Positions 8,080-17,536 of a stretch of 64,000 bases of DNA are shown in pieces. The notes under the pieces were generated by a model that had not been told where the DNA came from, made no database searches, and saw only the letters and a list, made by a program, of their open reading frames with translations. The translations under genes were made by a program, and so were the position numbers. How positions within the stretch are numbered: position 1 is the first letter of the stretch; every line of letters begins with the position of its first letter. Origin of the DNA: CALBPI01 sp039027435 (lineage in GTDB: Bacteria; Pseudomonadota; Gammaproteobacteria; Steroidobacterales; Woeseiaceae); NCBI GenBank assembly GCA_039027435.1, contig JBCCKF010000002.1, forward strand, positions 124,001 to 188,000. Direction: 5' to 3'.

Positions 8080-8654
8080 GCAGCCGGGTCCGGATTGTTA
8101 CCTCTGGATAAAACCGGCCAGGCAGCACTCAAATAGACCCACATTGACCACAACGTCATCGCTGAGGCGATCAGGAGCGCGGCGAATCCCATCTCCACGA
8201 TCGGCATGCCCCAGAGGTCTTCCCCCCAAAGCATGAACGACAGCCCGATGAGCTGGAACGTCGTCTTGATCTTGCCCACCATGGACACCGCGACTCGCGA
8301 ACTGGCCTGTTGGCTCGCCATCCATTCGCGCAACGCGGAAACGGTGATCTCACGACCGATGATGATTACCGCGACCACGGTCATCATCCAGCTCTGCTGA
8401 TTAAACACGAGCAACACAAGCGCGACCGTGACGATCAACTTGTCGGCCACGGGGTCGAGGAACGCACCAAATGGCGTCATCTGATCGAACTTACGAGCGA
8501 CGTAGCCATCGACGAAATCAGAAATTGCCGCGACGGCAAACACCAACGCAGCGGCATTTTCTCCCCACCCGAACGGCATCAGATACAGCAGCACGCACAG
8601 CGGGATCGCGAGTATGCGGATTGCGGTGATCGAATTGGCTAAATTCAGCTTCAA
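8076..8654 (-). CDS. pgsA: CDP-diacylglycerol--glycerol-3-phosphate 3-phosphatidyltransferase
   Basis: Inner-membrane enzyme making phosphatidylglycerol phosphate, the committed step to phosphatidylglycerol and cardiolipin. 192 residues with about four to five hydrophobic segments. The CDP-alcohol phosphatidyltransferase motif DG-x2-AR-x8-G-x3-D-x3-D is complete (DGYVARK ... GAFLDPVAD). The start is a TTG overlapping the uvrC stop (TTGA), with GGGGG six bases upstream, so translation is likely coupled to uvrC. The uvrC-pgsA-tRNA order is that of E. coli. Confidence 0.96.
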   Translation of the reverse strand: MKLNLANSITAIRILAIPLCVLLYLMPFGWGENAAALVFAVAAISDFVDGYVARKFDQMTPFGAFLDPVADKLIVTVALVLLVFNQQSWMMTVVAVIIIGREITVSALREWMASQQASSRVAVSMVGKIKTTFQLIGLSFMLWGEDLWGMPIVEMGFAALLIASAMTLWSMWVYLSAAWPVLSRGNNPDPAA

Positions 8655-10510
8655 GACATGCCCCCATCGGCATCGTGATCCGACGCGATCGTTTGGTGAA
8701 ATTGCAGGTAGATTCGCTCAGCCAACTTGTGACTGATGCCCTTCACCCGCGCCAGGTCGTCGATACTCGCACGTCGCACCCCCTGCAGGCCACCGAACTG
8801 TGTCAGCAAGGCACGGCGACGCGCCGGACCCAACCCCTCGATACCCTCGAGCGCAGACTGCTTCCTGGCCTTTGCTCGACGCCCTCGGTGTCCCGTAATC
8901 GCAAATCGATGCGCCTCATCGCGAATACGCTGGATCAGCAAAAGCGCCGGATCGTTGGGCGGCAGGAGTATCGGCGTATTGCTGTCGACAGTGAATAGCT
9001 GCTCAGCCCCTGCTTTGCGCGCCCTGCCTTTGGCGACGCCCACGAGCAATATCTCCTCGAGATCCATCTCGGACATCACTTCGGCCGCCATACCGAGTTG
9101 CCCCTTGCCGCCATCGATCAACACAACGTCGGGCATAGGCACCTCACCCTTGCGCACGCGCGCATAGCGCCGCGTCATGGCTTCGTGCATAGCGGCATAG
9201 TCATCGCCGGTATCGGTCGATGTGATGTTGAAGCGACGATAGTCCTGTTTTAGCGGACCTTCCGGGCCGAATACCACGCAGGACGCGACCGTGGCTTCAC
9301 CACCGGTATGACTGATATCGAAACACTCAAGCCGCATGGGCATCTCGGGCCAATCGAACACCTCCGCAAGCCGGCTCAATTGCTTGTCGATGCCCGCACG
9401 ACTCGCCGCAGCAAGACTCGCCGATTGCGCCGCATTGTCGCTCGCCATAGCGAGCCACCCTGCTCGCTCGCCGCGCACCGAGTGCTTTACCACCACCTTG
9501 TGTCCGGCGCGCTCGCCAAGCGCTTTCGCGAGCAAATCCGACTCGGGCAATTCAATCGGCAGGATCACCTCGTCCGGTGGTTCCCGATCCACATAGAGCT
9601 GCCCCAGAAAACCTCCCAACACCGTGACGTCGTCATTCCCGGCCGCATTAACCGGCTGGTAGTCGCGACTGCCGAGCACCCTGCCATCGCGCACAAACAC
9701 GACGGCGATACACGTCGAGCCGCCACTGCGATGCAGACCCACAATATCCGCATCAATATGCTTGCGGGTCGACACCAGTTGCTCGGCCTCGATCCTGCGC
9801 AGCCGCGCCACCTGGTCACGAAGACGCGCTGCCGTCTCAAACTCCAACGATTCCGATGCGTTTTCCATGCGCGTGACGAGACTATCGATCACCTGTCGAT
9901 TACGCCCCTTGAGAAAATCGATGCTGTCCTGAACGTCCTGCGCATAGTCCGCTTCACTCACCAATCCGACGCACGGTCCGCTGCACCGCTTGATCTGATA
10001 CTGCAGACATGGCCGGCTACGGTTAGCGAAAAAACTGTCGCGACACTGACGTACGCGAAACAGTTTCTGTAACTCGTTCAGCGTGTTTTTGACCGCACCG
10101 GCGCTGGGATACGGTCCGAAGAACTCGCCCTTCTTGCGACGCCGACCCCGATAGAAACTCAGTCGCGGAAACTCATGTTCCGTACTCACGCGAATCCACG
10201 GGTAAGACTTGTCGTCGCGCAGTACGATATTGAAGCGAGGTCTGTGCTGTTTGATCAGCGTGTGTTCGAGCAGTAACGCTTCGGACTCGGTCTGAGTCAG
10301 CGTCACCTCCATCCGGGCAACGCGCTCCACCAGCGCCATCGTCTTTGCGTCTTTCGCCTTACCACTGAAGTAGGTCGAAACCCGTTTCTTCAGGTCACGT
10401 GCCTTACCGACGTAGATGACATCGCTTTCCGAGTCGTACATTCGGTAGACGCCCGGCCGATGTGACAGACCATCGATGAACGCCTTTGAGTCAAAGGCGG
10501 GAGCGCTCAT
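8651..10510 (-). CDS. uvrC: Excinuclease ABC subunit C
   Basis: 619-residue nuclease that makes both incisions in UvrABC nucleotide excision repair. The N-terminal GIY-YIG domain (GVYRMYDSESDVIYVGKARDLKKR, quoted in part), the four-cysteine cluster around CLQYQIKRCSGPC, the central UVR motif (about residues 200-235), the RNase H-like domain (CFDISHTGGEATVASCVVF) and C-terminal helix-hairpin-helix repeats (GIEGLGPARRRALL) are all visible. The start overlaps the stop of the uracil-DNA glycosylase gene as ATGA. Length is normal. Confidence 0.97.
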   Translation of the reverse strand: MSAPAFDSKAFIDGLSHRPGVYRMYDSESDVIYVGKARDLKKRVSTYFSGKAKDAKTMALVERVARMEVTLTQTESEALLLEHTLIKQHRPRFNIVLRDDKSYPWIRVSTEHEFPRLSFYRGRRRKKGEFFGPYPSAGAVKNTLNELQKLFRVRQCRDSFFANRSRPCLQYQIKRCSGPCVGLVSEADYAQDVQDSIDFLKGRNRQVIDSLVTRMENASESLEFETAARLRDQVARLRRIEAEQLVSTRKHIDADIVGLHRSGGSTCIAVVFVRDGRVLGSRDYQPVNAAGNDDVTVLGGFLGQLYVDREPPDEVILPIELPESDLLAKALGERAGHKVVVKHSVRGERAGWLAMASDNAAQSASLAAASRAGIDKQLSRLAEVFDWPEMPMRLECFDISHTGGEATVASCVVFGPEGPLKQDYRRFNITSTDTGDDYAAMHEAMTRRYARVRKGEVPMPDVVLIDGGKGQLGMAAEVMSEMDLEEILLVGVAKGRARKAGAEQLFTVDSNTPILLPPNDPALLLIQRIRDEAHRFAITGHRGRRAKARKQSALEGIEGLGPARRRALLTQFGGLQGVRRASIDDLARVKGISHKLAERIYLQFHQTIASDHDADGGMS

Positions 10511-11167
10511 TTCGCGTTACCCACACCTGCCGCGCGAGCCGCTGCACTCATCGCATCCATGAACATCTCCGGCGTCAGTCGCCGGGTATTGGTGTTGTAG
10601 CGGCTGCAATGATAGGAGTCGAACAGGCGAATTCCGTTTGGTAGTTCGTGCTCTGCGGCATGACCAAATACATAGTCTGCCTGTCGTAGTCCATAAGCCT
10701 TGATGATCGCTCTGTGTGCGATGCCACCCAATGCAAGGACCACCCCACCGCTCGCCAGCGCGCTGAGCTCCGCCGCCAAAAACCGGTTGCAGGTATTGAT
10801 CTCTGATCCGATCGGCTTGTTCTGCGGCGGCAGGCACTTCACGGCATTGGTGATTCTGACGCCGTTGAGCTCAAGTCCGTCATCGGCGGAAACCGACTCG
10901 CTGCCACTCGACAGACCTAGCGTGTGCAGCGTCTCGTAGAGCAAAACGCCGGCGTAATCGCCGGTAAAGGCACGGCCGGTAGCGTTGGCGCCATGCATAC
11001 CCGGCGCCAACCCAACGATCAGAAACTGTGCATCGCGGTCGCCGAACGGTGGAACCGGCAGCGCGTGATAGTCGGGATGCTTCGTTCGAACTTCCTCGAG
11101 AAAGCCCGCGAGTCTCGGGCATTCCGTGCAGCCGGCGTCATACCATGAAGAAGATTGTTGGAACGAT

Positions 11168-11175
<8 letters not shown>
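10507..11175 (-). CDS. Uracil-DNA glycosylase, family 5 (UDGb) type
   Basis: 222 residues from the ATG at 11175, which overlaps the icd stop (ATGACTGA); the frame is open nine codons further upstream. Motif A is GLAPGMHGANATGRAFTGD and the C-terminal motif is YHCSRYNTNTRRLT; both match family 5 enzymes, which remove uracil and some other deaminated bases. Cysteines at CTEC, VKCLPP and INTC fit the iron-sulfur cluster of this family. As in other family 5 enzymes there is no Asn or Asp directly after GLAP. The gene lies between icd and uvrC, both overlapping it, so a base-excision enzyme is cotranscribed with a nucleotide-excision nuclease. Confidence 0.85.
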
Positions 11176-12508
<1,333 letters not shown>

Positions 12509-12573
12509 CTGATGTCCTTTGTCCCCAAGGAACGCGCAAGCCGCTGGTTGCGGCGGGTTCCGGAAGCGGCCGC

Positions 12574-12579
12574 ATTGTA
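12574..12579 (-). promoter_or_regulatory. Possible -10 element of icd
   Basis: TACAAT on the minus strand, 65 nt upstream of the icd ATG. The -35 position is poor (GCGTCG at 17 bp). The surrounding 12509-12629 gap contains no gene and has a TTGCGGCGG/GGTTCC-rich leader. Weak call. Confidence 0.3.
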
Positions 12580-12629
12580 CCGCATCCGGGTCGCAACGAC
12601 GCCGTTCTGGGGGCAGAAATCCTACCGAT

Positions 12630-13388
12630 TCAGGTGAGAAATTCGATCGCGTCGACGCTGGTATCGAACATCAACAAATCGCCTGCCTGCTGCAAGGTGC
12701 CGCGGATCGATACGGGGTCCGCAACAAACGGCAGGAGCTCGGGTCCGAAACCCCTGCCTCGATGCGTCAGGATCATCAGTGCGCTCTGCTCACGGACATC
12801 TCGAACGTAGAAAGCGGGTGGAATACCACCGCGAATACAGAGACTTGCGCAAGATTTATGAGGTTTACCCTCGGACGGATTCATTGCGCCAAACCAGCAC
12901 TTGGTATCCAGCACCTCGCCGTTCAGAGTGTACTCACCGAGCGACACTGGCTTGGGCACGGAAATCCCGATATCCGGAGCCTCATCGGCACGCCGAATCC
13001 ACTCCATCTCTTCAGAAACCGCAATCATGGCATGTGGCCCGCGCACGATAGGCGTGCCGCGAACCACCACGGCACCATCGGATAAGTTCTGCAGGCGCGC
13101 CTGCACCCCACATTTGGTCTCGCAAACGAGCAACGCGGTTTGGAGCTCGCCGGATACATCACGCGTGAGCAACATTGGATAGGGGGATGACACGAGGATC
13201 CCTCGGTACTCCCGCGTTTCCGAAAGGTCCCAGGCGCCGCTACCGACGGCGCGCTGGAAAACTGCGACCCCCGCAGCGCCCGCCAATGCTGAAACGGAAA
13301 GCACCGCCCCGGCCTGAAGGAAAAACCGTCGGTCGGTCTTTGGCAGCTCAGCCCACCCCACAAAAAATGCTTTGTCCTTATCGGTCAC
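12630..13388 (-). CDS. Tat-exported cysteine-containing protein of unknown function
   Basis: 252 residues. The N-terminus has a twin-arginine export signal: DRRFFLQ with RR at 20-21, followed by a hydrophobic helix to about residue 44 that may remain as an anchor. The mature part has five cysteines: C89 and C93 (CETKC), C164 in the segment DTKCWFGAMNPSEGKPHK, and C180 and C184 (CASLC, followed by IRGGIPP). This spacing and export as a folded protein suggest a metal, cluster or redox cofactor, but I know no characterised relative. The start is a GTG overlapping the stop of the Rieske membrane protein (GTGA), so the two are coupled. It is the last gene of a four-gene operon. Confidence 0.75.
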   Translation of the reverse strand: MTDKDKAFFVGWAELPKTDRRFFLQAGAVLSVSALAGAAGVAVFQRAVGSGAWDLSETREYRGILVSSPYPMLLTRDVSGELQTALLVCETKCGVQARLQNLSDGAVVVRGTPIVRGPHAMIAVSEEMEWIRRADEAPDIGISVPKPVSLGEYTLNGEVLDTKCWFGAMNPSEGKPHKSCASLCIRGGIPPAFYVRDVREQSALMILTHRGRGFGPELLPFVADPVSIRGTLQQAGDLLMFDTSVDAIEFLT

Positions 13389-14428
13389 GCAGTCACCTTG
13401 AGATTGGCAGGCGCCTGCTCGGTGCCCGGCGGATTCGGTGTGGTACGAACAAGCACGACATCACCCTCAATACGCGTCGCATAGGTCGCAATTTTCTCTG
13501 TGAACGGCGCGGGTGAGCGACCATCTTGCAGTTGATATTGAAACCCATGCCATGGGCAGGTGATGCACCCATCGACCACCCGTCCTTCTCCCAGCGGCCC
13601 GCCCTGATGACGACAGACATTGGAGACGCCGTAGAACGCACCGTCATGGAAAAACACGGCGATAGCCTCGCCATGCTTGGGTCGAACGATACGCGCGGCA
13701 CCGGACTCGAAGGATTGGGTGCTGCCGACCGATAACCAGCCTTCGTTTGCCGATGGATGAGACTCACCGAAATATTTGAATCCAGTAATTAGGTGCAAGA
13801 CGGCGACCACCGCTGCCGCGCCGATCAGTATCGCCACGTACAGCGGGTGTTTTTCGAACTGAATTACACCGAGCACAACGTGCGCCACAAGGGCGACGAA
13901 CGCCAGATACACGCCCATGTGCAGAAATTTCCAGACGCCCAGCCCGAGATTGGCATTCCAGAAGTCATGGCTGGTCGATGCCATCAAGAAGAGGATCAAC
14001 AACGCCACTAAACCGAGACTTTCAAAAGGGAATCCCGCGATGCTGTCGTAGCGCGGGTTGGAAACCAGCACCGAAACCAATGGATTCAGGTCGCCGAACC
14101 CGTGATACCAGAACACCACGAGCACCGCGTGCACAAAAGCCACGCTGAACGTCGCTACACCGAGATGGCGGCGGTTGTACATCAGTGGTTTGAACCTTGG
14201 TGTGAGCCGGGCCATAGGACCGAGGCAAAGAACAAAGGTCAACATGAGAAACGCCAATGACCCAAATGCTCGGATCAGCACCTGAACCGGGTTGGGCGTG
14301 CCGCCCTGCGTTGCGACAAAGCTGACCGCAATAAATACAGCGAGGTAAAGCAGCATGCCGAGCAGCATCCAGCGGTCGTATTGCCGCTTGAACGGCGTCC
14401 ACTGGACGCGCTGGTAGTCATGCGACAT
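13385..14428 (-). CDS. Ferric reductase-like membrane protein fused to a Rieske [2Fe-2S] domain
   Basis: 347 residues in two parts. Residues 20-220 carry about six membrane helices with histidine pairs H88/H100 and H170/H183, the pattern of heme-binding ferric reductase-like (MsrQ/YedZ/FRD) domains, so two b hemes are likely. Residues about 230-335 form a Rieske domain with C272-x-H274 and C291-x2-H294 (CRHQGGPLGEG and CPWHGFQ). The Rieske domain follows the last helix; its side of the membrane is not certain. No FAD or NAD domain is present. Predicted role: passing electrons between the Rieske cluster and membrane hemes. Its start overlaps the 49-residue gene by one base and its end overlaps the Tat-exported protein gene. 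The partner is unknown. Confidence 0.85.
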   Translation of the reverse strand: MSHDYQRVQWTPFKRQYDRWMLLGMLLYLAVFIAVSFVATQGGTPNPVQVLIRAFGSLAFLMLTFVLCLGPMARLTPRFKPLMYNRRHLGVATFSVAFVHAVLVVFWYHGFGDLNPLVSVLVSNPRYDSIAGFPFESLGLVALLILFLMASTSHDFWNANLGLGVWKFLHMGVYLAFVALVAHVVLGVIQFEKHPLYVAILIGAAAVVAVLHLITGFKYFGESHPSANEGWLSVGSTQSFESGAARIVRPKHGEAIAVFFHDGAFYGVSNVCRHQGGPLGEGRVVDGCITCPWHGFQYQLQDGRSPAPFTEKIATYATRIEGDVVLVRTTPNPPGTEQAPANLKVTA

Positions 14429-14577
14429 CAGTGCGTCTCCATGCTGAGTGCTGGGGGCAATGCATCATTAATGGGGCTCGCCGGTCGATGACTAATGCCC
14501 AGCCACAAGACGATGGCAAGTGCGGGAGCAACGACTAGCCACAAGAGGGCATGGAGCCTTCGCTGGCGGCGCTTCAT
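14428..14577 (-). CDS. Very small single-span membrane protein (49 aa)
   Basis: ATG at 14575-14577, stop TGA at 14428-14430. The product begins MKRRQRRLHALLWLVVAPA, has one hydrophobic helix (about residues 11-28) and ends with a short polar tail. The ATG overlaps the stop of the preceding 76-residue gene as ATGA, and its stop shares a base with the start of the Rieske membrane protein. This exact tiling argues that it is translated. Positive residues before the helix put the N-terminus in the cytoplasm. No homologue recognised; it looks like an accessory subunit of the membrane complex. Confidence 0.7.
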   Translation of the reverse strand: MKRRQRRLHALLWLVVAPALAIVLWLGISHRPASPINDALPPALSMETH

Positions 14578-14804
14578 GAGACAGGCGGTACTTTTTGCAC
14601 CGCGAGTTTATAGAGCATGAGTGGCCAAAGGCCGATCACACCGGGGGCGATCAACAGTCTGACGCTCGGCGGCATTCCGCTCCCCCGCGCGGCAGGATCG
14701 ATCTTCCCAGCGCCACCGAAAACATAGATGAGTGCGACCAACAAACCGACACCAACGTAGGCGCTGCCGATCGCAACCAGCACCTGTGCCGTTTGAAGCG
14801 TCAC
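14574..14804 (-). CDS. Small membrane protein with two predicted helices (76 aa)
   Basis: First gene of the Rieske operon. Start is GTG. Two hydrophobic segments (about residues 8-29 and 48-66) are joined by a loop containing GGAGKIDPAARGSGMPPSVR. It has no cysteine or histidine, so it does not bind heme itself. Overlap with the next gene (ATGA) and its operon position suggest a structural subunit of the same complex. Not recognised. The start lies 130 bp from the divergent Rieske-ThDP gene. Confidence 0.7.
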   Translation of the reverse strand: MTLQTAQVLVAIGSAYVGVGLLVALIYVFGGAGKIDPAARGSGMPPSVRLLIAPGVIGLWPLMLYKLAVQKVPPVS

Positions 14805-14934
14805 AGTGTCATGCCGCGTTCTAGGATGCGTACCTCATTCACGCGCTTCTCCCCTCTGCGTGCCTCTGGCGTTGTACCATGACCACCGGCCCGCATGGAA
14901 CACGTCGAATGACGAATCGCGAGGGGAAGCGCCC

Positions 14935-16926
14935 ATGACAAAAGCAGCCACCAACGTCGTTTGGCACAAGGTCGCGACCATCGACGAGGTCGCAGAAGGT
15001 CGCGTCAAGTCAGTGACCGCAGGAACACAGTCGCTCGCGCTGGTCCATTTCGATGGCCAGTGGGCTGCGATGGACAACCGCTGCCCGCATCAGGGTGGGC
15101 CGCTCGGTGAGGGTGCCATCGAGAAAGGCATTGACGATCAATGCTGGCTGCGTTGTCCCTGGCACGGTTGGGATTTTGATCCGCTGACCGGCAAACCACC
15201 CGGTGGACACGAAGACACCGGACAGCAGATGTTCGAGGTCGAGATTCGCGATGATGAGGTATTCGTCGCGGTCCCTGCCGCACCAGAACGCGAACGCAGT
15301 GTCGCCGACCTCATGGCCGAAACCATGGTCGACTGGGGCGTGACTTCGGTATTTGGCATGGTCGGGCATTCGAACCTCGGTCTTGCGGATGCGCTTCGTG
15401 TCTGTGAGAGCGAGGGCAAGCTGTCGTACTACGGCATCCGGCATGAAGGCGCTGCAGCGTTTGCGATTTCGGGTTACGGCAAACTCACGGGCACACCTGC
15501 CGCCGCGCTGACCATTGCAGGCCCGGGCGCGACCAACTTGCTGACCGGTCTTTGGGACGCCAAGGTAGACGGCGCACCCGCACTCGCCCTGACAGGCCAG
15601 GTTCAGGATCAGGTCATTGGCGTGCATGCCTTTCAGGATATCGATCTCAAGGCCGCGTTCGAGAGCGTCACCGAGTTTTCCGAAACCGTGCACCCGCAGT
15701 CCGACCACGCCTTACTGATGTCGCAGGCGATCAAGACAGCGATCTACAAGCGTGGCGTCGGTCATCTCGTGTTCCCGGACAATGTACAGCCGATGCCCGC
15801 GCCCGAGGGCGCGACTGTGCAACCGCCAACTGGACGCGTCGCGGATCTACACGTCGCCCCTGCCCCCAGCAGCGTGGATGCAGCGTTAGCGGCGATACGT
15901 GCTGCCAAGCGACCGATGATCATTGTCGGTTACGGCGCGCTGGAAGGTATGCACACCGTGATCCAGCTTGCTGAGTCTCTCAACGCACCGATCGCCACCA
16001 CCTTCAAGGCCAAAGGCCAGATTGCCGATCAACATCCACTGGCCGCTGGCGTACTGGGTCGGTCCGGAACACCCATCGCGAGCTGGTTCATGAATGAGGC
16101 GGATCTGCTGATTGTGTTCGGGGCGAGCTTTTCGGATCACACGGGCATTTACCCCAGCAAACCGACCATTCAGGTAGACACCGACCCTATGCGTATCGGC
16201 AAACGCCACGCGGTCGACGTCCCGGTGTTGGGTGACGTGGGTGTCACAGCACAGCAGATGCTCGAAGCCCTGGCGAAACACGAGGGCGCAATAGATCAGA
16301 AGGCAGAAATCGCCGAGCGCTGGCGCTTGTGGAGCGAGGAAAAGCGCAGTCGCCTGGGTGAGGACAACGACCACGGACTTTCCGCCGCAGCCCTCTTTGA
16401 TTCACTCACCCGCCATGCACCGGAAGACGCCATTATCGCCGTCGACGTTGGCAACAATACCTACTCGTTCGGGCGCTACTTTGAACCGACCGGAAACCAA
16501 CGTGTATTGATGTCCGGCTATCTCGGTTCGATTGGGTTCTCGTTTCCTGCGGCGATGGGTGCATGGGCCGCAACTCAGGAGGATGGGGATTACGCAGGGC
16601 GCAAGGTGATTTCCGTCTCAGGAGATGGCGGATTCGGGCAGTACGCGATGGAGTTCACCACTGCGGTGAAATACAACATGAACATCACGCACGTGCTCAT
16701 GAACAATGCAGAGCTCGGCAAGATCACGAAGGAACAAAAGGCCGCAGAGTTCGCTGTCTGGCAGACCAGTCTGGTCAACCCAAGCTTCGCCGCTTTTGCG
16801 CGCGCGTGCGGCGGCATGGGGCTGCGGGTTAAGGAACGATCGGGTCTCGACGACGCAATGAGCGCGGCCATCGCCCATGACGGTCCTTCGCTGATCGAAG
16901 TCATGACCGACGCCGAGCTGGTTTGA
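14935..16926 (+). CDS. Fusion of an N-terminal Rieske [2Fe-2S] domain and a thiamine-diphosphate-dependent enzyme
   Basis: 663 residues from the ATG at 14935, which has GAGGGGA upstream; the frame is open 43 codons further but that part is not domain-like. Residues 8-115 are a Rieske domain with C50-x-H52 and C74-x2-H77. Residues about 122-660 are a three-domain ThDP enzyme of the acetolactate synthase/pyruvate oxidase family: the catalytic Glu is E171 (RHEGAAAF), and the cofactor motif starts with GDG at 563-565 and ends with NN at 590-591. Pyruvate-oxidase-type motifs (GPGATNLLTGLWDAK) are present. The substrate is unknown; a decarboxylase or oxidase passing electrons to the Rieske cluster is one reading (inference). 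It is divergent from the Rieske membrane operon, and both Rieske domains share HQGGPLGEG. Confidence 0.88.
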   Translation: MTKAATNVVWHKVATIDEVAEGRVKSVTAGTQSLALVHFDGQWAAMDNRCPHQGGPLGEGAIEKGIDDQCWLRCPWHGWDFDPLTGKPPGGHEDTGQQMFEVEIRDDEVFVAVPAAPERERSVADLMAETMVDWGVTSVFGMVGHSNLGLADALRVCESEGKLSYYGIRHEGAAAFAISGYGKLTGTPAAALTIAGPGATNLLTGLWDAKVDGAPALALTGQVQDQVIGVHAFQDIDLKAAFESVTEFSETVHPQSDHALLMSQAIKTAIYKRGVGHLVFPDNVQPMPAPEGATVQPPTGRVADLHVAPAPSSVDAALAAIRAAKRPMIIVGYGALEGMHTVIQLAESLNAPIATTFKAKGQIADQHPLAAGVLGRSGTPIASWFMNEADLLIVFGASFSDHTGIYPSKPTIQVDTDPMRIGKRHAVDVPVLGDVGVTAQQMLEALAKHEGAIDQKAEIAERWRLWSEEKRSRLGEDNDHGLSAAALFDSLTRHAPEDAIIAVDVGNNTYSFGRYFEPTGNQRVLMSGYLGSIGFSFPAAMGAWAATQEDGDYAGRKVISVSGDGGFGQYAMEFTTAVKYNMNITHVLMNNAELGKITKEQKAAEFAVWQTSLVNPSFAAFARACGGMGLRVKERSGLDDAMSAAIAHDGPSLIEVMTDAELV

Positions 16927-16951
16927 TCAAGGCAGACTGCCTCGACAGCTC

Positions 16952-17533
16952 GTGCCCACGGTCCTGCTCAACAAGCCCTTCCGAGTCCTGTCGCAGTTCA
17001 CAACAGATGGCGACAAGACGACGCTGGCAGCTTACGTGGATCTGCCGGGAGTCTACCCAGCCGGACGACTGGACTACGATAGCGAGGGATTGTTGATTTT
17101 GACCTCGGACGGGCGACTCCAGTCGCAACTGGCGCACCCGAGACACAAGCAAACCAAGACTTACTGGGTACAGGTTGAGGCAGATGAAGCATCCGCCCGC
17201 CGCTGCTGCGAGGCGATGGTCGCTGGATTGGTGCTGAAGGACGGTCCGGCCGCAGCCCTGTCGGCGAGACCTATCCATGAGCCTCGGCTGTGGGCGCGAA
17301 AACCGCCGGTACGCTTCAGAGCGTCGATCCCGACACACTGGATACAAGTTGAGATCGATGAGGGTCGTAATCGGCAGGTCAGACGGATGACCGCGGCTGC
17401 CGGGGCGCCGACGCTGAGGCTTGTCCGCGCGTCCGTCGGCCCGTTTGAGTTAGGCGAACTTGGACCCGGCGAACATCTTCAACTAGATGACCGAGACGCC
17501 TGGCGGCGGCTCAAGTCGCGCGCCCGCCCGTGA
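16952..17533 (+). CDS. rluE: 23S rRNA pseudouridine synthase RluE-type
   Basis: 193-residue protein of the RsuA/RluE group without an S4 domain, as in RluE, which modifies U2457 of 23S rRNA. The catalytic motif GRLDYDSEGLLILT carries the essential Asp, preceded by the N-terminal LLNKPFRVLSQF. The later motif DEGRNRQVRRM is the family's second conserved block. Start is GTG at 16952, 25 bp after the Rieske-ThDP gene. It converges with the DAHP synthase gene, three bases apart. Confidence 0.88.
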   Translation: MPTVLLNKPFRVLSQFTTDGDKTTLAAYVDLPGVYPAGRLDYDSEGLLILTSDGRLQSQLAHPRHKQTKTYWVQVEADEASARRCCEAMVAGLVLKDGPAAALSARPIHEPRLWARKPPVRFRASIPTHWIQVEIDEGRNRQVRRMTAAAGAPTLRLVRASVGPFELGELGPGEHLQLDDRDAWRRLKSRARP

Positions 17534-17536
17534 GAC

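Noticed and set aside
8651..10510. Long open frames on the plus strand opposite uvrC (for example 9308-10072)
   Set aside because: They have no recognisable protein features and lie inside a well-supported gene; they reflect codon use in G+C-rich DNA.
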